Source: Hypholoma sublateritium FD-334 SS-4
Lineage: Eukaryota; Basidiomycota; Agaricomycetes; Agaricales; Strophariaceae
Direction: 5' to 3'
NCBI GenBank assembly: GCA_000827495.1
Contig: KN817519.1
Coordinates: 512,462 to 576,461 of the forward strand
Length of the DNA: 64,000 nucleotides
Made by a program: the position numbers and the translations under genes. The notes beneath the pieces are model-generated. The model did no database searches and was not told the DNA's origin. It saw only the letters and a program-made list of their open reading frames with translations. Numbering within the stretch: position 1 is the stretch's first letter; the number at the start of each line of letters is the position of its first letter. This document shows, in pieces, positions 47,540 to 58,369 of the stretch.

Positions 47540-48761
47540 GAGGTTTCTGGTTTTAATACCCGTCTACTGCATAATTAGTATTCGCTGCATTACTTGTGAT
47601 ATCTGCTCTGCACCCACCCGCACTGTTCTGCTACATCGCGTCTTCAGCCAGTCTTCCTTCGCCCAACACAACTAACTGTCTTTCTACCGCATATATTTGC
47701 ATGCTCGCCCTATATATTAATCACATCCATCGGAATTGTTTCCCTTCGTTCAGTATTCAGTATACTCGGCAATTTGCGTACATCCTCGTGTTGCTCGAGT
47801 TGGTGAATCTTTAACCGCGCCCTATGCCCGGAGCCCACTATCGTATAGTTACGTAAACGGGCTAGGCGTTATCTTTAATTAAGAGCCTGTTCAAACATTC
47901 GAACACTCGAACTCTGTCATGTACCTCCATCATTAATCCATCACATTCATTGTTGACCTCGCCCTTCCTGAGGACTATATAAGGCGCTTAATTCCTGAAA
48001 CTTACAGTGCCTTTAGAAGTCACTGGACACGCAAATGATCGTTCGTTACGACGCGTGAACGGCGAGACCTCGAGGCACGACTCGTTTGCGCAATGCGGCG
48101 CCAGCGCGTAAATGTCGATTCCCCAGGCAGTCAAGGGTGTACCTAACGTACGTATGGCATGGAAAACCGAACGACCGGTTTTACTCCGAATAATGGATAT
48201 GACTTAGACTAGGATTGGTCTATCCAGCACAATCACGGCTGATCAAGAAGGTAGAGCTTACCTGGTGCAGCGTGGTGCTGCGACCACTGCCCGACTGATG
48301 ACTTTCACGAAATTATTTGCTCACGATGTTTCACAAATGCAGGTAGTTACTCATCTAATCACCGATATCAAAGGGCATCGATAGTACCAACGCACGAACC
48401 CAGCACAACGTCGCGCTGTGCACGAACATTTTCCCAGCGCTTCCATTCCAGAAATCCCAGTGATCCCCAAACAAAGCACCCATGGGAAGCGTCATCGTTT
48501 CCATGATACATAGCGCTGTTCATTCACTGATGAATCCTATTTGCATCGTGTCGGTGTCGGTGCGGGCAGAGGTTAGATCATTCTTCTCAAGCTCCATCTA
48601 CCTCAAAAATAGTTCGGTTTGACGAATACTGACTTGGTCTCCGATGCTAGTCTGACAGAAACGAAACCAATCATGGGCAGTGCTTATTTTCATTTTGTTC
48701 ACCTTTAAATCGTCTTCGTGATATCATCGCAGCCCCACTGTCCCCCTCCGACCTGTCCCAG
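47540..48761. other. Intergenic region, 1.2 kb
   Basis: No supported gene. Frames are short and without recognisable domains on either strand. It should contain the phosphatase 3' end and the promoter and leader of the WW-domain gene. An upstream exon for that gene is possible because its frame stays open upstream of 48762. Confidence 0.4.
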
Positions 48762-50210
48762 ATGCAGGTATCCGTCAAGAACGCAGAAACGCGCCCGTTG
48801 CCTAGTGGCTGGAAAGAGCACTTCGATTCACAGTATGTCACCCCGCAGCCAATCGTTTCCCCATAATTGACCATCTCGACGAATCATTAGGCGCAATTTA
48901 TGGTGCGTAGGCGTCGTGCGGCTCATAGCCGATGGACCTTTTACTCATTGAAGATCATTTTCATTAACAGGTACTATGTCGACTTGAATGCTGAGCCGCC
49001 ACGCATCTCCCTTGCACACCCATCCGAGCTCAGCGACAAACACCCCGCCAGCGCGCCATTGCACAAGTCCCATAAGGACCATCTCTCGCCTAACCAGCGG
49101 CCTGTCGGCCCCCGTAATAACGCAGCTTCATCGTCGAGCGGGAGCACGCGCCCTTCACAAAGACCGCGACGCGCCACCGTTGCACAGCAACTTTACGCCA
49201 GCTCGCTCACCGTAAGCCCAAAGGAGCCCCTGCGGGCCACCACGATCGCGGAAAATGCACCCGATTCACGGAGACCGTCGGCGACTTCGACCCCCGCGCC
49301 CGAAGAGGCCTACTCTCCACCATTAGCGGGCCCGGGATCGTCGCCCAGTACAGGATCGAGTGCCCGCGTTTCACCTACGTCACCGCCCGCCGTGGACGTG
49401 CACAACCCACGCAACTTCCTCGACTGCACACGGCTCGCCGGCACGCGCCGGGTCACCGTCAGCGGGACGCAGCCGACGCTCGCGCCCCGGGGGGTGAGCA
49501 AGAGCAGGCTGCCGCCGCCGATGGCGCCGCTGGATCAGGAAATGGAGGGGCTGGGCGTCGACGCGTTTTATCCTGCGGCGGTGAAGACGAGCCCGTCGCC
49601 GATGCCGCTTCCACTGCGCTCCGTGTCAGACCCCAGTGGCAGCAGCCACGCCTCGCCCGCGTTATCGCCCGACAGCCAGCAAGGGACGGGCACGAGGCGA
49701 CCAGACGCAGCAGGGCTGCACGCCGCCAGTGGCCCGTCCACTGGCGCGCCTGCACTAACGCCGCGCCTTCTGATGCCTGGAGACGCGAGTTTGACATGGA
49801 ACCCCAAGGAAGATACTTTATCAGCGCCTAGATTGCCGTCGTTGCCGCCGGAGGGCACGCCGAAGGAGCCCGGCGCTCCTGGCGCACGCCCTCTACCACC
49901 GCCCGCGAAGCCGGTCTTAAAAATGGATATTACACCGCCGCCGCCTCCCATTCTCCAACCCAAGCCTATGCGGCCGCTCGCAGGCGTCAGCCTAAACCTA
50001 CAGGTGCAAGTCGCCGGCGTTACATCTGAGCCAAGCCCCGAGCAGCTCGCAGACCCATCGCATCTAGCGTCAAAGAAGAAAAAGAACCCATTGTTCAAAA
50101 CACTTAACCTCGGAATCTCCAAAAATGCGAAAGGAAAGACACCCATTCGTACTATTTATGACCGGCAAATGCTCTCATCTTCCCCAGTCACTGATGATAT
50201 TTTATTATGA
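48762..50210 (+). CDS. WW-domain protein with long Pro/Ser-rich tail
   Basis: N-terminal WW domain followed by about 400 disordered residues. Splicing joins LPSGWKEHFDSQ, a 12-nt exon (48891-48902) coding RNL with the split Trp codon, and YYVDLNAEPPRISLAHP. This matches the WW pattern LPxGWxxxx..YYVDxxxxPP..HP, except that the second signature Trp is replaced (ISLAHP), as in weak or divergent WW domains. WW domains bind proline-rich partners. The tail is rich in Pro, Ser, Ala and Thr with repeated PPPP runs and a basic C-terminal segment (KKKKNPLFKTLNLGISKN). The function is unknown. ATG 48762 is the nearest in-frame start, but an upstream exon is possible. It is convergent with ISA1. Confidence 0.75.
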
Positions 50211-50572
50211 ACTGTACATACTTTTGGAGATGTCGGGTTTTAGGGCTTACGTTTAGACATTTTTTCCCTTGTTGATCTGTAGATGGACAGTCGTAACATA
50301 ATGTAATATACCCCTCGCACTCAGTAAGACTGTAATTATAGCAAGGAATTATAGAAGGAGTTGCATGTTTCTTCAGATACAAAAGTCACGTCATGTGTAA
50401 AAAATCCGGGGAAATGCAAATGGGATTGATTAGTGGGTGATACAAAAGCAGATTGATTCTATATGAGTGGATTGGGTCCCTGTGGTATGAATACAACAAT
50501 TGGTGAGTGATATAAAGTACGGAGCTGGGTAAATTATGGGAAATAAGATGTTGCTCGTCGTCATCGCCTGCG
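50211..50572. other. Convergent 3' intergenic spacer
   Basis: A/T-rich spacer of 362 bp between the ends of the WW gene (plus) and ISA1 (minus). It must hold both 3' untranslated regions. No gene is seen. Confidence 0.5.
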
Positions 50573-51275
50573 TTATGAGGCGACGTTGAAGGACTCTCCA
50601 CACCCGCAAGCGTCCTTTATATTTGGATTTTTGAAGACAAACTTTGAGCTATAATCGGGAGTTAATGCCGGCGCGGAGGAACGCTAATAAAAGTTAGCAT
50701 ACCTTAGTTGATCTTCTTTCCAGTCCATCTCACTTCCGATTATAGAAAACAGTGCCTTCGAGTCGATTAAGACCTGGATCCCGTCCTGCTGCACGACCTC
50801 GTCGAACTTGCCCGGCTCATCAACGTATTCGAGGTGGTACGACAGGCCTGCGCAGCCCTTGTTGCGGACGCCCACGCGGATAATCTGCGGCGTTGGCCCA
50901 TTCAGTAGGTTGCGCAACCGCTGTACAGCGTCGGGCGTCTGAGGCAAGGAGGCTCAGTATCAGACAGAATCTGAGTCAGCTGGTGTGACGCACTATTGAC
51001 AAGGCGGCTTTCGTAGCACGGATCTTCGGACGCGGTTTCGCGGCGGCCTTGGGTGCAGGTGGTGGAGGCGCAGCGGTCTGCGGCGCTGCAGCGTCTGCGG
51101 ATATTGAGATGGCTTCGGGCGGAGTCGCTACGTGCGGAGCGTCCCTAAGCGGTATAGATGGCGGGAGTTGGTGGCCGCTGCGGAGTGCGGACATCATTGC
51201 GCGGCGGGTGATGACTGTCGAGTGCAGACATGGTATGCGCATGGAGGAGTTGAGGCGGGCGATGGAGAACGACAT
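50573..51275 (-). CDS. ISA1: Iron-sulfur cluster assembly protein, IscA type (ISA1)
   Basis: Mitochondrial A-type scaffold or carrier used for late [4Fe-4S] assembly together with Isa2 and Iba57. ATG at 51275 opens an Arg/Ser-rich, acid-free leader (MSFSIARLNSSMRIPCLHST), a plausible import signal. An Ala/Pro-rich spacer follows, then the conserved domain: PQIIRVGVRNKGCAGLSYHL, EYVDEPGKFDEVV, VLIDSKALFSIIGSEMDWKED and, after an intron, KFVFKNPNIKDACGCGESF. The three cluster-binding cysteines (GCAG and CGCG) are present. DSKALFSIIG and GCAGLSY fit Isa1 better than Isa2. Stop TAA is 50573-50575. The upstream minus-strand neighbour RVS167 ends 137 bp away. Confidence 0.94.
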
Positions 51276-51411
51276 GGCGGTGGAGGAGAGAGCAGGCAGA
51301 GCAGCCCACTCGGTCGGACGCCCATCCGCTGTTGGCGCATGTTTGCCATCCCCATTGTCCAATCACATTCTCCCTATTGCTACTGGTACAGCATGCTACA
51401 TTACTCCTACT

Positions 51412-53276
51412 CTACGTTTCTTGCACATAGTTGCCTGTCATATCAGTCAGCAATGTGGCCCTTATTCAGCACCAGACGACCTTACCAGGAAACACTCCTT
51501 GCGCCCCGTTGACCCGCCCAGTCCACCAATCTTCCGCACTGTCCGTCTTCTCCACGAGCTCGATTCTGTCTCCGGCATTGAACGATAGATCGCCGTCGGT
51601 CTATTAGAAAGTTAGGTACAATCCCATTTTTATCGCCGGAGAAACTAACCTGTGCAGCGAAATCATACAATGCCACTACATACTTAATCTGCGGCGCCGC
51701 CTTGGGTTTAGGCTTCAATGGGGGCGGCGGAGGTGGGGCTCGCTTAGTCGCTGCAGCTGACGAGGCAGACGATGCGACGCTTGAAGTAGCTGAATATGGA
51801 GGAGGAGCTAGTGACGATGAACTAGACGGTGGTGGCGGCGCCGTCTTTTTGAAGGACGAAGCCGAAGAAATAGACCGGGCCGGGGGAGGAGCTGCTCTCA
51901 ATGCGGGGCTCGTCGATCCTAATGCTGAAGTAGAGGTTTGGCGCCCCAAAGTCTGGTTTTGTGCGCGGCTCTGCTGTACCAGTCGTGCTGCAGTCACCTT
52001 TCAATCAGTGGTCTGCGCAAGGCGATGAACAACCCGTTACCCACAAACTGATACGATGCGCTTTACGATCCCAAGATTTTCTATCAGGCTCCAAGCGTCA
52101 GTGCGCTTGCCTTCATACTCCTCTACAATTTGCGTTCCAGGTTGATTCGAGATGTCATATTTACAATCATCTGCGAAGCTGTTGAGCTTTTCTAAGAGTA
52201 AATAGTAAATATTGAGCCTTGGTACAAAGCGCGCTATTAGCCTTTTTGCGATACATTGGCCAAGTAATTGACTCACTGCATGTAGAAGAAAGAGTTGAAC
52301 AAAGGGTCAATGAATTGTGTTGAAAGCATCATGAAGCGCGGAAAGTCCTGTTTCAGCGCGTTGTTGATGTATTCGTATTCGTTTGTGGCAATTTCGAAAT
52401 CTTGCTCCAGCTGCCGAGTACATGAGCGACAACTCATATATAATATATAAGTACCAACCTTGAACAAATTCTTCTCGTCGCTCAACGACTTGTCTTTCTT
52501 GTCCCTCAACTTTGTGAGCGAGTTATTGAAGCGATCATAATCGGTCAACTATGCATTTGGCAGGTTTAGAATCACCCATGAGGGAAATAGAGAGACTGCG
52601 GTGCACCTTATGGTCTCGCTTGGTGATGGTCTTGCGTATGAGCTTCATAACAGCTTGGAGTTCCTTGGCGGGGCCAGCGATGCGGGTTTCGATAAGTTCG
52701 ACCTCTGGGGTGATAACCTCCTTCATTTCCGCCATGGCCGCCTCGTACTTGGTGACGTTCCGGATGGTGCTCGCTGCGTCGGGATGTTTGCCCATCAGGT
52801 CGTACTCGCCTGCAATAGGCTGGAAGATGACGACGAAATGCTGTGCGAAGTTGGCCTCGGACATGAATAACGCTGCGTGGAGTGGCGAGGTGGGGGGAGA
52901 CAGAAATATGTCGTCAGATATACCCGACATTGGGGCCGAGACGGGCACATACTCATGACCGCGTCCGTGAACGCTTTGGTGTCCTTGATTAGCGCCTCCG
53001 CCGCTTTCTCCATAGACGTGAAATGGCGCTGATAATCGTCGAATTCCGGATCAGCCGACTCTGGATGGCGGACAGAAAGCGCAAGGGGAAAAGAAGGAAA
53101 ATAATAGTGAATATTGCGGTCTTCAATAGGCACAAGTTCGATATCTTACTCTTGGACATTCCGATCTTGCTGGTGACCGCGAATGGCGTACTAGTGGGCG
53201 CATATGCGTCAGTAAACATTGTGCATTAATCGCGAATAAAGGCATACCGCGCCAGCGCCTTCCCAATTCCCTTCAT
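51412..53276 (-). CDS. RVS167: BAR-SH3 protein, amphiphysin family (Rvs167-like)
   Basis: Endocytic membrane-bending protein that binds curved membrane at the neck of actin-driven vesicles, usually as a dimer with Rvs161. The first coding exon MKGIGKALAR starts at ATG 53276, followed by TPFAVTSKIGMSK. The BAR domain spans most exons: DPEFDDYQRHFTSMEKAAEA, EYDLMGKHPDAAST, PAKELQAVMKLIRKTITKRDHK, LTDYDRFNNSLTKLRDKKDK, FEIATNEYEYINNALKQDFP. A Ser/Pro/Ala linker precedes an SH3 domain: YVVALYDFAAQ, TDGDLSFNAGDRIELVEKTD, DWWTGRVNGAQGVFPGNYVQ. The last exon gives GNYVQET before TAG 51412-51414. Order and size match Rvs167/Hob1. Confidence 0.95.
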
Positions 53277-53536
53277 GATTGTGATGTTGTCTCTGGCAGA
53301 GTAAAGATGTGGGCGGTATGTAAGGTATGCTCGAGCGCCCTTTGGCGACGGATAGATATTCCCACGCTGTATTGTCTTCGGGATGATGTGGCCGGCACAG
53401 GTCTGAGGTCGACTGCGCGCTCTGCCGATCCCCGCTTTTTCTTTACCCCGAAAATAACCTACCAGCGTCCAACCCGCCTACAAACGTCGCGGCGAGCAAC
53501 TGCTTGACAAGCCAGAAGAGGCGGAATCACTAACGA

Positions 53537-53548
53537 TGACGTCACGTG
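53537..53548. promoter_or_regulatory. Overlapping CRE (TGACGTCA) and E-box (CACGTG) upstream of SDO1
   Basis: TGACGTCA (53537-53544) overlaps CACGTG (53543-53548) in TGACGTCACGTG, followed by TATAAG at 53551. It lies about 150 bp upstream of the SDO1 ATG and 260 bp upstream of the RVS167 ATG. The first palindrome is the bZIP/CRE site and the second the bHLH site. Function is inferred from the sequence. Confidence 0.5.
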
Positions 53549-53700
53549 CTTATAAGATTACATTCAAAATGAAGGAGTCAACTTGAAGGAAGGACGGCCG
53601 GCACCGATTCTAATCTTTTGAATCGATACGAGTACGTGCACTGGATATAACTCTACTCTTTGGCCAGAGGCTGATCTTTACACTACAATCCAGCGCCAAC

Positions 53701-54797
53701 ATGTCTAAAATCCAGCAACCATCCAACCAGATCAAGTGAGGACTAAGCGTGTCTTCCCTGTGCAATCTTCTGATCCGCGCTCTCCTCCAGACTCACGAAC
53801 GTATCTGTGGTCAGACTAAAAAAGGGAGGAAAGCGCTTCGAGGTGCGAACTATGGCAGTGTCTACGCCTTTCCGTGTGCTCACGGACCAGATAGATTGCA
53901 TGCTATAAAAACAAAGTGCAGGAATGGAGGACCGGCGTGTAAATCTAGTCAACATCCACGCATCCCGCACCCCGTCTCAACGCATTTTATTTTAGGGAAA
54001 CAAACCTCGACGATGTGCTGCAGATCAACAATGTTTTCGTGAACGTGTCCAAAGGCGAAGTGGCAAAGCACGGTGATCTGCAGAAGGCGTTCGGGAAGAT
54101 CGAACTCTCGGAAGTCGTCAAAGAGGTTAGCGGCGCGCCCAAGTCATTGTCAAATCCGGCGTATCATAATTTATTTTTATGTGCAGATCCTCAAGAAAGG
54201 TGAGGTTCAGGTCGGCGAGAAAGAGCGAGACCACGATCTTGGATCGCTGCGGAAGGAAATCGCGACTCTCGTCGCCGAGAAATGCGTCGATCCCACCACC
54301 CAGCGGCCGTACCCCGTCGGCATGATCGAGAAGGCGATGGCAGAGGCTGGCTACAGCGTGAAGCAGAACAAAAACGCCAAGAGTCAGGTACTAACTATCC
54401 ACACTATCACATCATACCGCTCGTCTAAATATTTTTATTCAAAGGTATCTGAATGCATCAAGCTTTTACAGACCGATTCAAATCTGCCCATCCAACGTGC
54501 GCGCATGCGCATCAAGATCTCCCTGCCTGCAGAGGACGCGGAGCGGCTCCGCGCCCAGATCATCGAAGGCGCAGAAAAAGTTGAACGCGATGACACACTG
54601 GAATCGGGCTGGGAAATCGTAACTATATCCATTCTCCGTGCTATCACACGAGAAGCTCATATCTGTTATAGACGATGCTCATTGACCCAGGCCAGTTCCG
54701 CATCTTTAACGAGCTCCTGCAGAAGGAAAGCAAGGGCCGCGGCCGCCTGGAGACACTTGCTTTCGCGGCGACCGTTGGTGGCAACAGCGCAGCATAA
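53701..54797 (+). CDS. SDO1: Ribosome maturation protein SDO1/SBDS
   Basis: SBDS-family factor that, with the GTPase Efl1, releases Tif6/eIF6 from pre-60S ribosomes. Spliced reading: MSKIQQPSNQIK, LTNVSVVRLKKGGKRFE, IACYKNKVQEWRTGV, ETNLDDVLQIDNVFVNVSKG, EVAKHGDLQKAFGK, then ILKKGEVQVGEKERDHDL, CVDPTTQRPYPVGMIEKAM, CIKLLQTDSNLPIQRARMRI and the C-terminal domain ending QFRIFNELLQKESKGRGRLE. All three SBDS domains are present and about 250 residues fits the family. At least six introns separate the exons. ATG 53701 gives the canonical N-terminus. Stop TAA 54795-54797 is 88 bp from the convergent ALG1 end. Confidence 0.96.
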
Positions 54798-54885
54798 ACT
54801 CGTCATTTGTTCGCCAGCTCTCCATACCCCAATCTGCAGTTTTGAGTGGTGTGTTGTAACAATAAGTACATCCAATGTAAATTTT

Positions 54886-56932
54886 CTATCTGCCCTTGTG
54901 AACTGGATCGTGAAGTATCAAGGGCCTCATAACACGGCTCCAGTTCTCTTCCCATGTACCCCATCCATCAAAGATGGGGGAATAATGTCTCTGAGATGCG
55001 CTCGAGAGAGACTCTGATGAGGTACGGGCCAAGTTGTGCGACATTGATCGCAGGTAAGGCACGTTGGGGAAGGATAGGAAAAGTTCCTGGCAGAGCGGAA
55101 ATGTGATCAATCAATAATAGATTTCTCTTGGTATCAAAACGCTCTTACTTCGAGTTGCAGTGCTAGATGCGCGTGACTCCTAAATACGAGGCCATTTTTT
55201 CCATTCTTAACAAGTTCTTTCAGGCTGTTCAAACATGTTAGCATGCAATGAAGGAGAGAATAAGCGCCGTGCCGCCTACGTCGGGTACTCCCATGCACAG
55301 ACAGGCAGACCACAGCCAAACATATCGACGACTTTCATTGGCAGATCTAAACCAGACGAGCTGGAGTGCAGACAGACGCCCAAGTCAGCTGAACCTGTGT
55401 GAGAGTAAGATCTATCCAAAGATGATTGATAAATCACACACAGACCTAACAGTATAGGATAGTCCGCGGCTTCGAGCCACAGGCTGATGCATCTAACCCA
55501 TTTCCACGATTTCTGCAGCTTTTTGATGTCGGCCATATACTTATCACGAAGGGGACCTTTTCCAGTGACGATGACGAGCAGTTTCGGCAGCTTCTCATGG
55601 GCGTTCGGATGTGAAGCGCGCGTTCTCGAGGCGAGTTTCTCCGCTTGGGCGTCATAGTCACCCATGGCACCCAGGAGGACATCGAAATCTTCGTCGGCCG
55701 TCCACGATGTGCTAGACACGAGAACAGCAGGGCGATCACGGCGGAGGGAGGCGGATGATAATTCCGTGTAGATGGGTATCGATTGGTTCGTGGGCGCAAT
55801 CGATTTCGGGGAGGCGCTGGCGGGTGTTGTGGGCGCTTTTATCTGAGTCAGTGCCGTCGTATATGGGGAAGAGGATTCAGGCAAGAAATCCTTGAGAGTT
55901 TCGTCCATTGACAGCGTGGGCTGGAGCTTCAAGAAGAGCTGAACGAAAAATTAGCGGTTGGCTTATGCTTGGGAATGAATGTTAATACTTCGTGGGTCTC
56001 CTGTACAGTAGACCGATGAAAATGCGCCGGTGGGCGGTCGTGCAGTACGATTTTCTGGCCTCTATGAGATGTTAGCTATATTTTTGGAATTGACGGGCTA
56101 TGCATCACTCACTGTAAATCCCATTTCTTCACGAGATAATCGCGCATAGCCTGGGTAACAAAAAGATGTGCATATGCTGAATATCCGAATGTTGCCTCGA
56201 AGCTAGAGTTAACGGAGTTAACATGGGCTACAAGCTCAACTTCAGGGGAAATTTAATTCTTACCTTCTGGCTATGCGAACCAGAATATGCTTTTTGCCCA
56301 GCCTTAGGGCAAGAATGCTGTATCCAAGATTATGCCAATCTATGATTATTTTGCTTCCGCGCATGCGGGCCACAAGCTGAACAAGGGCCAGTGTCGGTAT
56401 ACTAGGAGGATTCTTTCACATCGTCAGTACTAGTTTTGGGTCCCACATGCTTGCCACAAAACACACCTGAACGACGATAAATTCGGGCGGTGCATCTATC
56501 CAGACCAGAAGCCAAAGCAGGATGCTGGCAACTTGAATCACAATTTTTATTGGTGCCAGAATAATAAACGGGAGAAAGGCGACGATTTTGGGTAATTCTG
56601 GCAGGTGCCGTATCCGAACTCTACCGAGTGGTAGACGCTCGAGCGCTGGTATCGGTTTGGAGCCTACAAGAGCTGCTGTCAATATGCCATTGAAGCTCGA
56701 AAAACAGCGCATTCCGACCTCCATATCCAATGATATCCGTGACGAAGCCAGTCTCAGCAAAGCTTTGGGCGTGGTACATCATGCGCGGGCTGCGGCCGAT
56801 GTCACCCAGGACCAAAATGGCGACAGAGCGGAGCGAATGTTGATTCCGGGGGCGGAATGCCCTCCATGCCAAGAACGAGATGCATAGCAGGAGAAGCGCC
56901 TGCGCGGCGAGCTCCTGTGGATATGTTGCCAT
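54886..56932 (-). CDS. ALG1: ALG1 beta-1,4-mannosyltransferase
   Basis: Adds the first mannose to GlcNAc2-PP-dolichol on the cytosolic face of the ER during N-glycan precursor synthesis. ATG at 56932 opens an N-terminal membrane anchor ([17 protein letters not shown]). The GT33 sequence follows: [164 protein letters not shown] and, near the end, [16 protein letters not shown] Ser/Pro/Thr-rich insert (about 55900-55750) separates the two halves, as in other fungal members. Stop TAG is at 54886-54888. It is divergent from NFU1. Confidence 0.96.
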
Positions 56933-57050
56933 GAGTGGCCCACTTCAGGCTGCGCGATTTGTGATCGGAGTCGACGTCACCGCGTGCGGCGTCACCGGTC
57001 ACCCGGCCGCGGGGCGAGTTCCGGTCGTCTCCCTCTTGCACCCGTCCACC
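56933..57050. promoter_or_regulatory. Compact bidirectional promoter of ALG1 and NFU1
   Basis: Only 118 bp separate the two divergent start codons. The tract is G/C-rich and contains GTCGACGTCACCG near 56968-56982, including GACGTCAC, a near match to a CRE-like site. No TATA is seen. Confidence 0.45.
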
Positions 57051-58019
57051 ATGGCCTCTTCTTCCTCTCTGCGCTGCATCGCGCGACAGACGTTCAGGCC
57101 GTCCACCGCTCGGATACAGGCCTATCGTGCAATCCGCACGTTTGCGACTTCACTGCCTCGCCAGAGGACGGGACCACTTACTTTGCAGACAAGTATTAGA
57201 AATCAGCATGCACCGTTGTCGCTGCATGCAAACACAAGTACGGCTTGTTTTCTAGAATCACATTCAGTTTCTTATCGGCATTTTAGGACGCTTCATGTTC
57301 ATCCAGACAGAGACCACACCCAACGACGACTCTCTCAAGTTTATTCCTGGCGTACCGGTTATGGGCGAGGAAGGGACCGCTGAATTTCTAGACACACGGT
57401 CTGCGTTGGCCTCGCCCCTCGCCATCCGCCTCATGGGCGTAGAAGGCGTCTCTACGGTATTCTACGGCCCCGATTTCATCACGGTCTCCAAAGACTCAGA
57501 AAACCCATGGTCCATCGTCAAGCCAGAAATATACTCTATTCTCATGGAGCACTTCTCGTCTGGTCAGGCCCTTTTCCGAACGGCAGAGGACCGCGAGAAC
57601 GCCGGGCCGCAGGATACCCGCATCCTCGATACGGACTCAGAGACTGTGGCCATGGTCAAGGAGCTGCTGGAGACGCGCGTGCGGCCTGCGATCATGGAGG
57701 ACGGCGGCGATATTGAATACCGCGGCTTCGATGAAGATGGCACAGGGCTGGTCAAAGTCAAACTAAAAGGAAGCTGCCGAGGATGTTCTTCTAGCACCGT
57801 CACGCTCAAAAGCGGCATCGAGCGAATGTTGATGCACTATATCCCTCAAGTCAAGGGTGTTGAGCAAGTGAGTCACATTCGCCGCAGGCTTAACGCTATT
57901 GGAGCCAATTTGACGCTATCATTCATTAGGTGCTGGATCCAGAAGAGGAGATATCTCTGAGTGAATTTTCCAAGCTTGAAAAAAAATTAGAAGGCGAGCA
58001 ACCTAAGGAATCAAGGTGA
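57051..58019 (+). CDS. NFU1: Mitochondrial iron-sulfur scaffold NFU1
   Basis: Carrier delivering [4Fe-4S] clusters to late targets such as lipoyl synthase. ATG 57051 opens an Arg/Ser-rich leader (MASSSSLRCIARQTFRPSTA, RAIRTFATS) typical of mitochondrial import. After an intron at 57238-57286 the N-terminal Nfu domain reads RRFMFIQTETTPNDDSLKFI, PLAIRLMGVEGVSTVFYGPD, FITVSKDSENPWSIVKPEIY. The C-terminal NifU-like domain has ELLETRVRPAIMEDGGDIEY and the cluster-binding CxxC in LKGSCRGCSSSTVTLKSGIE. A second intron precedes VLDPEEEISLSEFSKLEKKL. The chosen stop is TGA 58017-58019. A splice at AAG/GTGAAT there could add a short exon ending near 58099, so the extreme C-terminus is uncertain. Confidence 0.95.
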
Positions 58020-58369
58020 ATTGATATCCTTCTTTCAGGTAAGGTTTTTTACTCATTACACACCGCTTATTCGCAGTATGGCCCAATACATGTCAGTTTA
58101 GGTACCATTAGAATATAGTGTAACGTAGCTGAACTAAATCTGCGCAATGTTTATCGTGTTTTCCGTTAGTTTTGTGAGCAAGGGGTTAAATTTGTATTGA
58201 GGACATGGTGGAAGGCAGCGAAACCCACGCTGCCATCGCCCAGGATTGGCTAAGACGTGTCACATGGCCTCATCATTCACTAGCACTACCGCACTTCCGC
58301 AAAACCATAACTTATAAGTAACACTTATTATACTCCCACTCTCTCTCTGACGGATGCCTCTGGTTGAGA
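58020..58369. promoter_or_regulatory. Upstream region of the copper-fist gene
   Basis: 350 bp without a supported gene. It holds the NFU1 3' end and the copper-fist promoter and leader. I looked for the yeast copper-response core (TTTGCTC or GCTGA repeats) and saw no convincing cluster. Confidence 0.35.

Noticed and set aside
48250..48300. A-box-like TGGTGCAGCGTGG suggesting a pol III gene
   Set aside because: No B-box or terminator T-run at a suitable distance.
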